A DNA stretch of 64,000 nt from Chryseobacterium lathyri (GTDB taxonomy: Bacteria > Bacteroidota > Bacteroidia > Flavobacteriales > Weeksellaceae): contig NZ_JAUSSF010000002.1 in assembly GCF_030812195.1 (NCBI RefSeq), forward strand, positions 124,001 through 188,000, read 5' to 3'. Position 1 is the stretch's first letter, and each line of letters begins with the position of its first letter. The notes below the pieces were generated by a model. It was not told where the DNA came from, ran no database searches, and saw only the letters and a list, made by a program, of their open reading frames with translations. The position numbers and the translations under genes were made by a program. Below are positions 30,329 through 39,734 of the stretch, piece by piece.

Positions 30329-32635
30329 ATGAAAAAGATCATTATACTGGCAGCAGCTATATCAGGAAGCGTAATTTTTGCGCAGGAAAAAAAATCCGAC
30401 ACGGTAAAAACGAAATCTATAGAAGGCATTACGCTTACAAAACAGGTTTTTAAGAAACAAAGCGACCGTTTTGTGTATGATGTTGCAGCATCTCCGGTTG
30501 CCAAAGGAAATACCACTTTTGATCTGTTGAAGCAGACTCCGCTTCTGTCCTCAACGGATGATAAAACATTAAAGATCGCAGGAAAAAACAATGCCCTGAT
30601 CTATATCAACGGTAGAAAAACGAATATGGATGCTGAATCTCTGGCTCAGTTCCTGAAAAATACACCCGCAGAAAATATCCAGAAAATAGAAGTGATTACT
30701 GTTCCGGGCAGTGAGTTTCAGGTGGAATCTTCAGATGGGATCATCAATATTGTTTTGAAGAAGAAGATGAGCGATGGCACCAATGGTAACATACGGATGT
30801 CCAATACTCAAAATAAATACAATGCGAGCCAGGCAAGTTTTTCTGTCAACTACCGTAAGGATAAACTGGGAATCAGCGGTAACCTGAACGGTGGGGAAAA
30901 TATTTCACCCCAAACCTATATTCTAAGAAACGGAACGGACCGGATGAAAAATGAATCGGTAGGAGATATTGATGATCCGAACAAAAACATCGGCGGTTAT
31001 TTAAATATTGATTATCAGCTTAATGACAACAACAATTTAGCATTATCATGGAACTCCTGGGCCAACAGAAGCTATAATTCAACGATTGACCTGTTTAATA
31101 CGCTGATTCAGCCGAATGATAAGGGTATAATCGAAACCTCATATACCAGAACAAAAAACAGAGAAGATGCCCGAAATTATAATAACTCAGTTAACTTAAA
31201 CTATGAATTAAAGCTTGATTCCCTGGGAAGTAAGCTGAATGTAAATGCAGCCTATCTCATTTACAAAAGATTTCAGTTTTCAAAAAACAATACGATGCTT
31301 CCCGGCATAACCAATTGGGAAGATTTTTCAAGAACGAGAAAAACAATTGTTCAGGATATCCCACAGATCATTAATAATTTTTCAGGAACTGTTGATTATA
31401 TCCAGAAATTGAAAAACGACTTCACATTTTCTGCCGGAGGGAATTTTAATAAAACAAAAACTGATAACGATACAAAGAACCTTACCTACGATTATACTTA
31501 CAAAGCTAACGGAGAACTGGACAAAATAGAAACAACTCCAGAGCTTAATCACTTTATCTACGATGAAAATATTTACGGTCTTTATTTAACCTTTGAAAAA
31601 AAGTTCTCGGATAAATTTTCCGGAAAGGTAGGAGCAAGATATGAGATCACCAACAGTTTAGGTACTGCGGACAGCCCGACTAATCCTGTGGAAGCTCAAA
31701 GGCATCAGACTATTAAAAGAAATTATAATAACTTTTTACCCTATTTAAGCTTCAATTATGCCATTAATGATAAAAACAATATCTCCTATTCATTCTCAAG
31801 CAGAATGAGAAGACCAAGCTTCTGGGAGCTTAATCCGGTAAGAAATTATATCACAGAATATAATTATACACAGAACAATCCTTTTGTAAAGGCATCCTCC
31901 ACTTACAACCAGGAACTGACGTATATGTATAAAAATTCATATTTCCTGATTCTGAATCACTCCTATTTCAAAGACCAGATTACCCAGGTTCCTTTGCAGG
32001 GATATACCAAAACAGCTGATGGCAAAGTGAGCGAACAGAGTGTATTGCGCTACATCAGAACCAATTTTGGGGACAAGCAGGAGATGTCTGCGATGGTCGG
32101 AATTCAAAAGACTTTCTTCAAGCAGTATTTAACATTGAATTTCAATGCAGGAATTCAGCACAATATCAACAATGGCTCTCTGGCTGAAGATCCTACAACA
32201 GGTGAAACGTTTGTAGATAAGGACGGAAAGGCACTGGTGTATACTAATAACGTAAAATCGACAAGTTTGGTTATTACCAGTAATAACACACTTCGTCTGG
32301 ATAAAAAGAAAACCTGGTTTCTGGGTGTTAACTATTTCTTTATCGACAAACAGCAAATCGAGCTGGGAATGCTGAAAAACCTGATGAGCCTGGATCTGAG
32401 CATCAAGAAAAACTGGAACGATTGGACTTTTGCGTTGAACCTTAATGATGTATTAAGAACAAATATTTTGGAAATTGAAGACGATCAATCCAACGGGAAT
32501 TATAACTACATCAGAAATGATCAGTACAGAAGAAGCATGACGGTGAGCCTTACCTACAATTTCGGAAATCAGAAAGTGAAAAAAGTAAGAGACATCGAGG
32601 GAGCATCAGATGCTATTAAGAGCAGAACAAAATAA
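30329..32635 (+). CDS. outer-membrane beta-barrel protein with TonB plug (paralog 2)
   Basis: A 768-residue protein with signal MKKIIILAAAISGSVIFAQ. Its plug region is near-identical in pattern to paralog 1 (both share KQVFKKQSDRF, QKIEVIT and PGSEFQVES), while the extracellular-loop regions of the barrel differ in sequence and length. The pair is a tandem duplication with divergence concentrated in the barrel, which suggests altered ligand choice. Both end NFGNQK followed by a charged tail (DAIKSRT). No partner SusD-type lipoprotein follows. A terminator hairpin is at 32674-32696. Confidence 0.88.
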   Translation: MKKIIILAAAISGSVIFAQEKKSDTVKTKSIEGITLTKQVFKKQSDRFVYDVAASPVAKGNTTFDLLKQTPLLSSTDDKTLKIAGKNNALIYINGRKTNMDAESLAQFLKNTPAENIQKIEVITVPGSEFQVESSDGIINIVLKKKMSDGTNGNIRMSNTQNKYNASQASFSVNYRKDKLGISGNLNGGENISPQTYILRNGTDRMKNESVGDIDDPNKNIGGYLNIDYQLNDNNNLALSWNSWANRSYNSTIDLFNTLIQPNDKGIIETSYTRTKNREDARNYNNSVNLNYELKLDSLGSKLNVNAAYLIYKRFQFSKNNTMLPGITNWEDFSRTRKTIVQDIPQIINNFSGTVDYIQKLKNDFTFSAGGNFNKTKTDNDTKNLTYDYTYKANGELDKIETTPELNHFIYDENIYGLYLTFEKKFSDKFSGKVGARYEITNSLGTADSPTNPVEAQRHQTIKRNYNNFLPYLSFNYAINDKNNISYSFSSRMRRPSFWELNPVRNYITEYNYTQNNPFVKASSTYNQELTYMYKNSYFLILNHSYFKDQITQVPLQGYTKTADGKVSEQSVLRYIRTNFGDKQEMSAMVGIQKTFFKQYLTLNFNAGIQHNINNGSLAEDPTTGETFVDKDGKALVYTNNVKSTSLVITSNNTLRLDKKKTWFLGVNYFFIDKQQIELGMLKNLMSLDLSIKKNWNDWTFALNLNDVLRTNILEIEDDQSNGNYNYIRNDQYRRSMTVSLTYNFGNQKVKKVRDIEGASDAIKSRTK

Positions 32636-32673
32636 AAACATCATTCTTCATATTCAATTATTTTTGTGGTAAG

Positions 32674-32696
32674 ACCCGTCGGAAATTCCGGCGGGT
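32674..32696 (+). terminator. terminator after receptor paralog 2
   Basis: ACCCGTCGG (32674-32682), loop AAATT, CCGGCGGGT (32688-32696; one G-T pair), then TTTTC. The next gene starts only 18 bases later. Confidence 0.75.
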
Positions 32697-32713
32697 TTTC
32701 TATCTTTAACATT

Positions 32714-33598
32714 ATGGATAAAAATAGTTTTATAAGCATTCTGTGCTTTCTTTCAATTTGCCTTCTTTGGACCGGCTGCAAAGAAAAAACAATGACTTTG
32801 GCTAAAGACATTATTTTTGAAAAAGAAGAAAACATCCGGTATGGAGATGATCCTGAACAAAAATTAGATCTTTATACTCCTAAAAACAGAGACTCAATAA
32901 AAGGTGTCTTTATTATTATTCATGGAGGAGGCTGGCGAAGCGGAGATAAATCACAACTCACGTTCTTTACCCTTTCTATGATGCAAAAGTTTCCTGATTA
33001 TGCCTTTGCCAATATGAATTACAGATTGGCAGATAATGATTCCTTTATTCTTCCTGATCAAACAAAAGACATTGATCATGTTTTAGATTTATTAGTTAAA
33101 AAATCTGTGGAAATGAAGTTCACGCCTGAATTTATTTTGCTTGGAAATAGCGCAGGTGCCCATTTATCAATGTTATACGGATATAATAGGATTTTCGACC
33201 ATAAGCATAGAACAAAAATCAAAGCCATTGTAAATATTGTAGGACCTGCTGATTTAAACAATGCTGATTTCAAAAATTATTCTGACTATTCTTTTATCAA
33301 AAAGCATATGATCGATTCATCAAAACCAACTCCAACAGATATTACTCATCTGGATATTCCGAATCCTATTTTCTGGATTAATGGAACATCCCCACCTACT
33401 ATCTCTTTTTATGGAAACAGGGATCAGGTTATTCCTTTATCTCAAAAGAGAAGATTGGATTCTGCTTTGATTCAAAATAAAGTAAAGCATGAAACCTATG
33501 AATTCAATGGTGGACATCTGGACTGGGACAAAGCTCCGAATGATGAATTCCTGATCGATAAAATTGCCTTTTTTCTTAAACAAACTGATAAAAAATAA
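32714..33598 (+). CDS. alpha/beta-hydrolase lipoprotein (carboxylesterase-like)
   Basis: A 294-residue protein from ATG 32714 (MDKNSFISILCFLSICLLWTGC), where LWTGC is a lipobox; the earlier in-frame codon at 32666 lies before and inside the terminator. The oxyanion motif is IIHGGGWRSGD, the nucleophile elbow GNSAGAH, the acid YGNRDQVIP and the catalytic His NGGHLDW, typical of the BD-FAE/HSL-like esterase family. It probably sits on the inner or outer membrane facing outward and deacylates a carbohydrate or small ester. It is independent of the receptor genes because a terminator separates them. Confidence 0.85.
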   Translation: MDKNSFISILCFLSICLLWTGCKEKTMTLAKDIIFEKEENIRYGDDPEQKLDLYTPKNRDSIKGVFIIIHGGGWRSGDKSQLTFFTLSMMQKFPDYAFANMNYRLADNDSFILPDQTKDIDHVLDLLVKKSVEMKFTPEFILLGNSAGAHLSMLYGYNRIFDHKHRTKIKAIVNIVGPADLNNADFKNYSDYSFIKKHMIDSSKPTPTDITHLDIPNPIFWINGTSPPTISFYGNRDQVIPLSQKRRLDSALIQNKVKHETYEFNGGHLDWDKAPNDEFLIDKIAFFLKQTDKK

Positions 33599-33623
33599 AC
33601 GCTTTGAAAATTTCAAAGCGTTT
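33597..33623. terminator. bidirectional terminator between esterase and GH43 genes
   Basis: Perfect palindrome AAACGCTTTGAAA / TTTCAAAGCGTTT around 33610, overlapping the esterase stop codon, with T-runs on both sides. Confidence 0.85.
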
Positions 33624-33629
33624 TAATTT

Positions 33630-35390
33630 TTATTCTGATTTTACAGCTTCTGTTCTTTCCGAAATTCCATTCGAATTGAAGGCTTCGATCTGGAAATAGT
33701 AGGAGTCAGTCCGGTCGGCTCCGGTAAAGAAATATTCATTCTTTCCATATACCATAATGCTTCCGTATAATTTATCCGGAGATTTCCCCCAATAAATCAC
33801 ATATCCGTCTGCATCCTGGTTCTGCTGCCATTTCATCCAGATGCTTCTTCTTTCACCGTATTTTTTAGGGTCAGCTCTTAAAGGAACAAATCCTTCCACT
33901 TTTTTGGGTCTTTCGCCCTCTCCTTTTCCGAAGACTCTGAAACCGCTTAGAGCAAATTTCCCGGTAGGCATTTTCAGGTTTTCCATTTTCAGAAACCTTG
34001 CCTTAACAGGTTTTTCCAGCTCTATATAATCGTGGGGAACATCTTTGGTGTTTTTACTTTTATCTACGACAACATTCCACTTCCTTCCGTCATTCGAGCC
34101 GTAGATTTTATATTGATGCATTTTGCCCAATGTTTTCCCTAAAAACTCAACATCCTGATCTGCGTAATTGATCTGAATCGCATTAATTGTGGAAACTTCG
34201 CCAAGATCTGTCTGAAACCATTCTCCGGAATTGCCTGTTTTCGCACTCCAATAGGTCTTGATATCTTCATCTACCGCTAAATTTGATTGATAACCTCCTA
34301 AGGTAGAAGAAACCTGGACAGGCTTGTTATAATTCAGCAGCATCCAGCCTGCGAAAAGACCTTTTGAAAAATCTTTACCCTGGGCATATTGTGGGAGATA
34401 GGTTGGGTAATCTCCGTAAGCCGTATTGGTATACATTACATCATCCTTATCAAATCCTGCCGGCCAGATCCCCAGTCGTCTTTCAAAATTATTCTTGGTG
34501 GAAATAAAGATCGTTGAAACATGCCACCAGTTTTTATAATTGTCTTCAAAAGTGGCTCCGTGCCCTGCTCCTCTTGCAAAGCCCCCGGGTTTATAAGAAA
34601 AAGGATTGTGCTGTTGGTACTCAAAGCCTTCCAGAGGATTTTTGCTGACATAAACTCCATCAGAATATCCGCTGAATTCGGTAGCCGGAGCTCCGTACTG
34701 CATATAATATTTTCCGTTGTGTTTCGTCATCCATGCACCTTCTACAAACGGCTGAAGGAAAACATTGTCATTATATTCACCAAACCTTTCCCAACCGTGA
34801 TCTTCAGGCTTCAGCTTTATAATAGGTTTTACAAAGCCTTCAGACTGCAGGTTTTTAACCTTCACTTCAGTTCCCAGTAGCGGCCATTCGTTGCTGGATC
34901 CCCAGTAGAGATACAATTTATTTTTGTCCTCGTCATAATGGAATGCAGGATCCCAAGCCCCAACTTTTAATGTATCCACAGCAATTTTCCAGTCGTCTTT
35001 GGTAGGATTGGTACTTTTCCAGATCGGGAAATCCTGTTCCCAGGTAGATCCGTAAACATATAAAGTATCTTTCATTTTCCAAACAGCGGGCGCGTTCAAA
35101 TCGTGGATATATTTGTTATCTCTCAGGAATTTTCTTTTTACAAATTTCCAGTCCAACATATCGTCGCTGTACCAGTATCCTTCCTGATTGGTAGAAAAGA
35201 GGAATAATTTTTCTTTAAAATTAACAATCACCGGATCGGCGGTAGCCCGGTGTTTTCCCTGTTTTGAGAAAGCTTCGAACGGCGTATAGCCATAATCAAT
35301 GTTAATCGGGTTACAGAATGTTTTCTGCTGGGCACCAACGAATATTCCCAACAGAACAGCGAATGATAAAAAGTACTGCTGTATCTTCAT
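33630..35390 (-). CDS. secreted GH43 family hydrolase with discoidin (F5/8C) domain
   Basis: About 586 residues from ATG 35390 (MKIQQYFLSFAVLLGIFVGAQQ signal peptide); the extra residues up to 35441 would lie in the upstream gene. The five-bladed propeller shows the GH43 residues: base Asp in RATADPVIVNF, the DPAFHYDED blade and acid Glu in VEGAWMTKHNGKYYMQYG. It is followed by an F5/8C discoidin-like domain (about 380-490: WFQTDLGEVSTINAIQINYA) and a fibronectin-like C-terminus. It probably acts on arabinan/xylan-like glycans outside the cell. It is 23 bases behind the membrane-protein gene, so it may share the polyamine-cluster transcript, although a functional link is doubtful. Confidence 0.87.
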   Translation of the reverse strand: MKIQQYFLSFAVLLGIFVGAQQKTFCNPINIDYGYTPFEAFSKQGKHRATADPVIVNFKEKLFLFSTNQEGYWYSDDMLDWKFVKRKFLRDNKYIHDLNAPAVWKMKDTLYVYGSTWEQDFPIWKSTNPTKDDWKIAVDTLKVGAWDPAFHYDEDKNKLYLYWGSSNEWPLLGTEVKVKNLQSEGFVKPIIKLKPEDHGWERFGEYNDNVFLQPFVEGAWMTKHNGKYYMQYGAPATEFSGYSDGVYVSKNPLEGFEYQQHNPFSYKPGGFARGAGHGATFEDNYKNWWHVSTIFISTKNNFERRLGIWPAGFDKDDVMYTNTAYGDYPTYLPQYAQGKDFSKGLFAGWMLLNYNKPVQVSSTLGGYQSNLAVDEDIKTYWSAKTGNSGEWFQTDLGEVSTINAIQINYADQDVEFLGKTLGKMHQYKIYGSNDGRKWNVVVDKSKNTKDVPHDYIELEKPVKARFLKMENLKMPTGKFALSGFRVFGKGEGERPKKVEGFVPLRADPKKYGERRSIWMKWQQNQDADGYVIYWGKSPDKLYGSIMVYGKNEYFFTGADRTDSYYFQIEAFNSNGISERTEAVKSE

Positions 35391-35413
35391 AATTTTTTGC
35401 TTAAAGGACAAAT

Positions 35414-36439
35414 TTAGGTAACTTTTTTTGGTTTCCTCCAAATAAAACCGTCAAGGAGATAATGAGAAAGCTGAGGAACAACCAGTATGGGAACTAAAAA
35501 CTGAAGGATATTTTCCGAAACATGGAGATCCAACGAAAAATGTTCATTCCAGACCAGCACTTCCCACAAAAATTCTTCAAAGAATGCAAATCCCAAGATC
35601 ACTCCAATAAATAGAAATATTCCAAGGGCTGACTTAAAAACAGAAAGCCTGTCCAGCTGATGGTTTTCTTTCTGCCGGATCTCCCGGATGTATACCAGTG
35701 CAATGTATGGAATCCCATGCGAAATGACGTTCAGAAAAGTAAAGACCAGATCATTGTTGAAATAGACGATTCCAAAGTACCATGAAAGATAGGTTCCCGC
35801 TATCAGAGCGATTTTCGGAATATTGAAATTTTCAGTTTTAAAGACTTCAAAAACCGTTTTTAAAATCCAGGCAACCAATATGACAACGTAAATTATAGTA
35901 ATGGGTCCGGTATAATCCGGCAGATTTTTAAGCCAGTCAAATTCATTTTCTACAAACCACGTAAAAGCACGCGGGGTCTTAAACCAATACAGCATAGGAT
36001 AAACTGTAGCAGAATAAACAGTGACCTCATCAATCCTTTTTCTCCAGTTATTAGGTTCAAAACGGGCATAAATCCTCATAAAACCGTACTGTTGACGGAT
36101 AAAATGAAAAACAGCTGCCAGCGCAAGGCCTGACCAGAACACCAGGCTGCCGAACTGGAACAGGGCCACCCCCAAAACCCAACTCAGGATAGGAATTCCC
36201 CAATACAGAAGTTTCCTCTTCTGCACTTCTCCCTTTACGAAATAGGTTTTGAATAAAGTGGAATACACATGCGCTACATCTACAAAAACAATAAGAAAAA
36301 GCCATGTGTAAAAGGAATGATTGTTTTCAAGCCCTTGAATCTGTTTCTGAAAAAGAAAAATAACGAGCAGGATCAGGAAAGGCGGAGATAAAATAAACCA
36401 CCAGTCTGTTTTTGCATTATGTATCCAAGGCTGTTTCAT
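35414..36439 (-). CDS. polytopic membrane protein with conserved histidines, unknown function
   Basis: A 341-residue protein with about eight membrane helices. Histidines sit at regular places in or next to helices: VDVAHVYSTLF, FHFIRQQYGF, ISHGIPYIALVY and QLSHYLLDGFIWR. This layout resembles membrane metal- or diiron-dependent enzymes, such as the Brp/Blh carotenoid oxygenase type, more than transporters, but no firm family is recognised. It overlaps the amine-oxidase gene by 4 bases and so belongs to the same translational unit. It may modify a membrane substrate of the polyamine cluster (inference). Confidence 0.6.
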   Translation of the reverse strand: MKQPWIHNAKTDWWFILSPPFLILLVIFLFQKQIQGLENNHSFYTWLFLIVFVDVAHVYSTLFKTYFVKGEVQKRKLLYWGIPILSWVLGVALFQFGSLVFWSGLALAAVFHFIRQQYGFMRIYARFEPNNWRKRIDEVTVYSATVYPMLYWFKTPRAFTWFVENEFDWLKNLPDYTGPITIIYVVILVAWILKTVFEVFKTENFNIPKIALIAGTYLSWYFGIVYFNNDLVFTFLNVISHGIPYIALVYIREIRQKENHQLDRLSVFKSALGIFLFIGVILGFAFFEEFLWEVLVWNEHFSLDLHVSENILQFLVPILVVPQLSHYLLDGFIWRKPKKVT

Positions 36440-38025
36440 ATCATCTGCTGTGCTGTTCTTAGTCCCTGATAAAAAGCTTCTTCAAAAATAGAAATTCCTG
36501 AAAGATCTGTATGGGCAAAGAAAATTTTCCCGTCAATGGGTTCTTTTGCTCTTTGGGTTTCTTCACCAAAAATCTGGTCGGGAACCGGAGCTATCATAGC
36601 ATGTCCTATTTTATGAAAATCCATTTCTAAAATAAAATCTTCTATTAGCGGATGTGCCTTCTTTAAATCATCTAAAACTAAAGTTTTAAGCTCACTTTCC
36701 TTCATGGAATACAGCTTACGTCTTGCTTTTTTACAGTCGTTGCTGGAAAAACTCCTGTAATAGGTGATCACTTTCTCTCCAATGACCTGCTCAACGTTCT
36801 GATGCTGATCAAAAATATAACCCAGTCCGGCAGAACCGTAGATGACATTATCCCAAGCCAGTTCCTCATCACCTCCAAACTCATTCTTTAACGTAATAGT
36901 GGTCAGGAGCCAGGGAACATAATTAAATGATGATGCTTTTTTACTGCTAAAAATTCTCTCGGCAACAAACTGAGGACCTGTAAACAGAACTTTTTCAGCA
37001 GTGATTTTAACTGTCTTTCTGGTAAGGTTATCGAAACTTAAAACCTCAACTTTATCATTTATATTAACTTCAAAAACCAAATGACCGGACTTATGTTTTC
37101 CGTTCGTAAATTTTGAGAGATGTTTGGCCAGCCTTGCATTTCCCTCCGGCCATGTAAAGACCTGATCTTTATATTTTTGGCTCCAGTTATTTTTTCTTCC
37201 TGCAAAATAATGGATTCCTGCCCAGGCAGAAACAAAATCAATTCCTAATCCATAATCGTCTCTGCAGGAATAATCCAGCAGCCACAGCAATTCTTCCGAT
37301 GTATAATGATGTTCTTTCAGCCAGTCTTTAAAAATGACCTTTTCTAGCTCTACAGCATCATTTTCTGTGCTTGAATCATGGACAGGAATAGTAAACCAAT
37401 ATTTTCCATGAGCATCTTTTTTCTGGCGGAAATCATCAATTGCTTTAAAGAAACGGTCAAATTCTTTCAGAACTTCTGCATCAGTTCCTTTCTGCGGAAC
37501 AATATCATTCTGCCATACATTTTTATAAAACAGTCTTTCCTGCTGTGGAAAAGTCATCTGGTATTCATCCAGTACAGGTTCTCCGTTTTCGTCATCCCCC
37601 TGATAGATTCCACAGTCCCGTAAAAATTCAATGAGTTCAGTATTTTCTTTATTGGGAAGGGGCATGTAATGCGCACCCAGAGGAAACTTTGAAAATTGAT
37701 TCTGTCCGTTTGAAGAATTTCCGCCCAACCTGTTCTCCATTTCAAGCAAAAGGTAATCATTTTGATTATTCTGGCTTAAAAACCGGCATGCAGAAAGCCC
37801 GGAGATTCCGCCTCCGACAATGAGATATTTTGTATGGATTTTTTCTGAAAATTTTGGAAAATCTTTGGCCCACAGTTTGTGTCCGAGGATATGATTGGTT
37901 CCGGTAATTTTAAGCATCAGAGACCTTGCTTTCTTTCCGCAGTACTGCAGAAAAGGAAGCATAAGACTGCCCAGAAAAACCGTTGTAAGAAAATCTTTCC
38001 TACTGTACTTTCCCCCACTCTTCAT
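36436..38025 (-). CDS. exported FAD-dependent amine oxidase-like protein
   Basis: A 529-residue protein. Its N-terminus has a twin-arginine-like motif with one Lys (SRKDFL), a hydrophobic stretch and a Cys (LPFLQYCGKK), suggesting export, perhaps as a lipoprotein. The FAD site is YLIVGGGISGLSACRFL (from about residue 70), followed by ENRLGGNSSNG; the C-terminal FAD motif region is GKIFFAHTDLSGISIFEEA. This is the flavin amine oxidoreductase fold, which includes polyamine oxidases and protoporphyrinogen oxidases. The gene overlaps the spermidine-synthase-like gene by 26 bases. Oxidation of a polyamine or propylamine-modified product is the contextual inference. Confidence 0.8.
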   Translation of the reverse strand: MKSGGKYSRKDFLTTVFLGSLMLPFLQYCGKKARSLMLKITGTNHILGHKLWAKDFPKFSEKIHTKYLIVGGGISGLSACRFLSQNNQNDYLLLEMENRLGGNSSNGQNQFSKFPLGAHYMPLPNKENTELIEFLRDCGIYQGDDENGEPVLDEYQMTFPQQERLFYKNVWQNDIVPQKGTDAEVLKEFDRFFKAIDDFRQKKDAHGKYWFTIPVHDSSTENDAVELEKVIFKDWLKEHHYTSEELLWLLDYSCRDDYGLGIDFVSAWAGIHYFAGRKNNWSQKYKDQVFTWPEGNARLAKHLSKFTNGKHKSGHLVFEVNINDKVEVLSFDNLTRKTVKITAEKVLFTGPQFVAERIFSSKKASSFNYVPWLLTTITLKNEFGGDEELAWDNVIYGSAGLGYIFDQHQNVEQVIGEKVITYYRSFSSNDCKKARRKLYSMKESELKTLVLDDLKKAHPLIEDFILEMDFHKIGHAMIAPVPDQIFGEETQRAKEPIDGKIFFAHTDLSGISIFEEAFYQGLRTAQQMI

Positions 38026-39514
38026 CGAAATAACGGACTAATATCTGGTTATCCAGACGGTTAACTTCTACATCATTCACTTTCATGTCTTTGCTAAAAT
38101 AAGAAAGTTGGGAAAAATTATAATCGTAATATTTTAAATTGGGAATCTTTCTGTAGATCCTATTGTTTACAGGTTCAAATGAAGCCATTGAAAACCCCCA
38201 TTCTCCGAATGACGGTACGTAGGTATGATATGCTGAAGTAAAAGGAAATATCTGACTGATCGTTTTTTCTATACACCAGAAAGATTTCGGAGCAAAATAG
38301 GGAGATGTGGTCTGGACAACAATTTTGGTGTCGGAACCGGCCAGTCTTTCCAGTTCTTTGTAAAACTGCAATGAATAGAGTTTTCCTAAACTGTAATTGG
38401 AAGGATCAGGAAAATCAATAATGATCACATTGAACTTCTGTCTGTTCTCTTTGACCCAGACGTACGCATCTTTGTTGATGATTTTGACCTTGGGATCAGA
38501 TAAAGAACTATGGTTTAAGGTACGCATGGTTCCATTGGTTTTGAAGAAATCGGTCATTTCTCCGTCTAGGTCAACAAGGGTAATATTTTTTACTTCTTTA
38601 TATTTCAGTACTTCACGTGCAGCAAAACCATCACCACCACCTAAAATCAGGATATTCTCAATATTTTTTGCCATAGACATCGCCGGATGCACCACCGCTT
38701 CATGATAACGGTATTCATCTGTGGAGGAAAACTGAAGGTTATTATTCAGATACAGCCGGAATTCATGGTTATTTCTCGTGAGAACAATTCTCTGGTAGGG
38801 CGAGCTTTTGGTATAGACCACATTTTCACCGTAGAGTTTTTCTTCTGAATACGACAAAATCTTATCTGAAAAGATAAAAAGGGCAAGAAGAAATGTAAAA
38901 GCCCCAATGGATTTTATCTTTAAAGAAAGCGGTTTTGAAAGTTCTTTTTTAATATAAAAACATAAGAATATGGCGATAGAAACATTAATCAATCCAAAAA
39001 ACAAAGGTGTTTTTACAATTCCCAGGTTCGGAATAAGCACGAGAGGAAACAGTATTGAGGCCAGTAATGCACCAATATAATCAAAGGCAAAAACATTTGA
39101 GACTAAGTCTTTAAACCCTATTCTGTCTTTTAGGATATTCATCAAGAGCGGAATTTCCACTCCGACCAGACATCCGGTAAAGAAAACAAAAAGGTAAAGC
39201 ACTGCCTCAAAATGGGCCAGGGTATTAAACAGGATAAATAAAACAACTGAACTTACCCCACCGACAATTCCCACAAGGATTTCAATCTCTACAAATTTAT
39301 CGATGAGATTTCCTTTGATAAATTTAGCAAAATATGACCCTACCCCCATTGAAAAGAGATAAACGCCAATGATGAAAGAAAACTGTTTGACAGAATCTCC
39401 CAAAAGATAACTTGCCAATGCCCCTGCCACCAGCTCATAGATGAGCCCGCACGTTGCAATGACAAAAACCGAGAACATTAAAAGCAGCTCAAGAGGAATC
39501 CTCTTCTTATCCAT
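38000..39514 (-). CDS. membrane-anchored spermidine synthase-like aminopropyltransferase
   Basis: A 504-residue fusion: residues 1-205 form about seven membrane helices (MFS-like half), and 225-485 are a spermidine-synthase fold. Motifs are SPYQRIVL, STDEYRYHEAVVHPA, LILGGGDGFAARE (SAM/dcSAM binding), LVDLDGEM, then IIIDFPDPSNYSLGKLYS and VPSFGEWGF. The catalytic Asp region (DFPDPSN) is that of the membrane-fused subfamily rather than classical SpeE (DSTDP). It should transfer an aminopropyl group from decarboxylated SAM; the decarboxylase speH is in the same operon. The acceptor is unknown: putrescine, agmatine or an envelope component. It overlaps DUF350 by 8 bases. Confidence 0.88.
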   Translation of the reverse strand: MDKKRIPLELLLMFSVFVIATCGLIYELVAGALASYLLGDSVKQFSFIIGVYLFSMGVGSYFAKFIKGNLIDKFVEIEILVGIVGGVSSVVLFILFNTLAHFEAVLYLFVFFTGCLVGVEIPLLMNILKDRIGFKDLVSNVFAFDYIGALLASILFPLVLIPNLGIVKTPLFFGLINVSIAIFLCFYIKKELSKPLSLKIKSIGAFTFLLALFIFSDKILSYSEEKLYGENVVYTKSSPYQRIVLTRNNHEFRLYLNNNLQFSSTDEYRYHEAVVHPAMSMAKNIENILILGGGDGFAAREVLKYKEVKNITLVDLDGEMTDFFKTNGTMRTLNHSSLSDPKVKIINKDAYVWVKENRQKFNVIIIDFPDPSNYSLGKLYSLQFYKELERLAGSDTKIVVQTTSPYFAPKSFWCIEKTISQIFPFTSAYHTYVPSFGEWGFSMASFEPVNNRIYRKIPNLKYYDYNFSQLSYFSKDMKVNDVEVNRLDNQILVRYFDEEWGKVQ

Positions 39515-39722
39515 GAATCGCGGCGCTTATGATCATTGAAATTCCTATGATAAATGCTCCGAAAACAATCGCTAACGCTACATTTTTATTTTGTGAGATC
39601 TCATGCCATGTTTTTTCAGGGGTCAGCTTTTCGATAATGAAATAGCAAACCAAAAGAATGGCTATTCCTAAAATTGAATATAACACAGAGTTGAATATCG
39701 GCAGTAGATTAATGTTATCCAT
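39507..39722 (-). CDS. DUF350 family small membrane protein (YjfL-like)
   Basis: A 71-residue protein with two hydrophobic helices (about 12-30 and 46-68) and the DUF350 features EKLTPEKTW, the NVALAIVFGAFIIGI region and a final AAIHG. Homologs such as E. coli YjfL occur with PspA-like, ATP-grasp or spermidine-synthase-like genes and appear to be envelope-stress related; the molecular function is not known. Full-length DUF350 proteins often hold two repeats of this unit; this one has a single unit. It is tightly packed in the operon. Confidence 0.85.
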   Translation of the reverse strand: MDNINLLPIFNSVLYSILGIAILLVCYFIIEKLTPEKTWHEISQNKNVALAIVFGAFIIGISMIISAAIHG

Positions 39723-39734
39723 AGTTTATATTTT

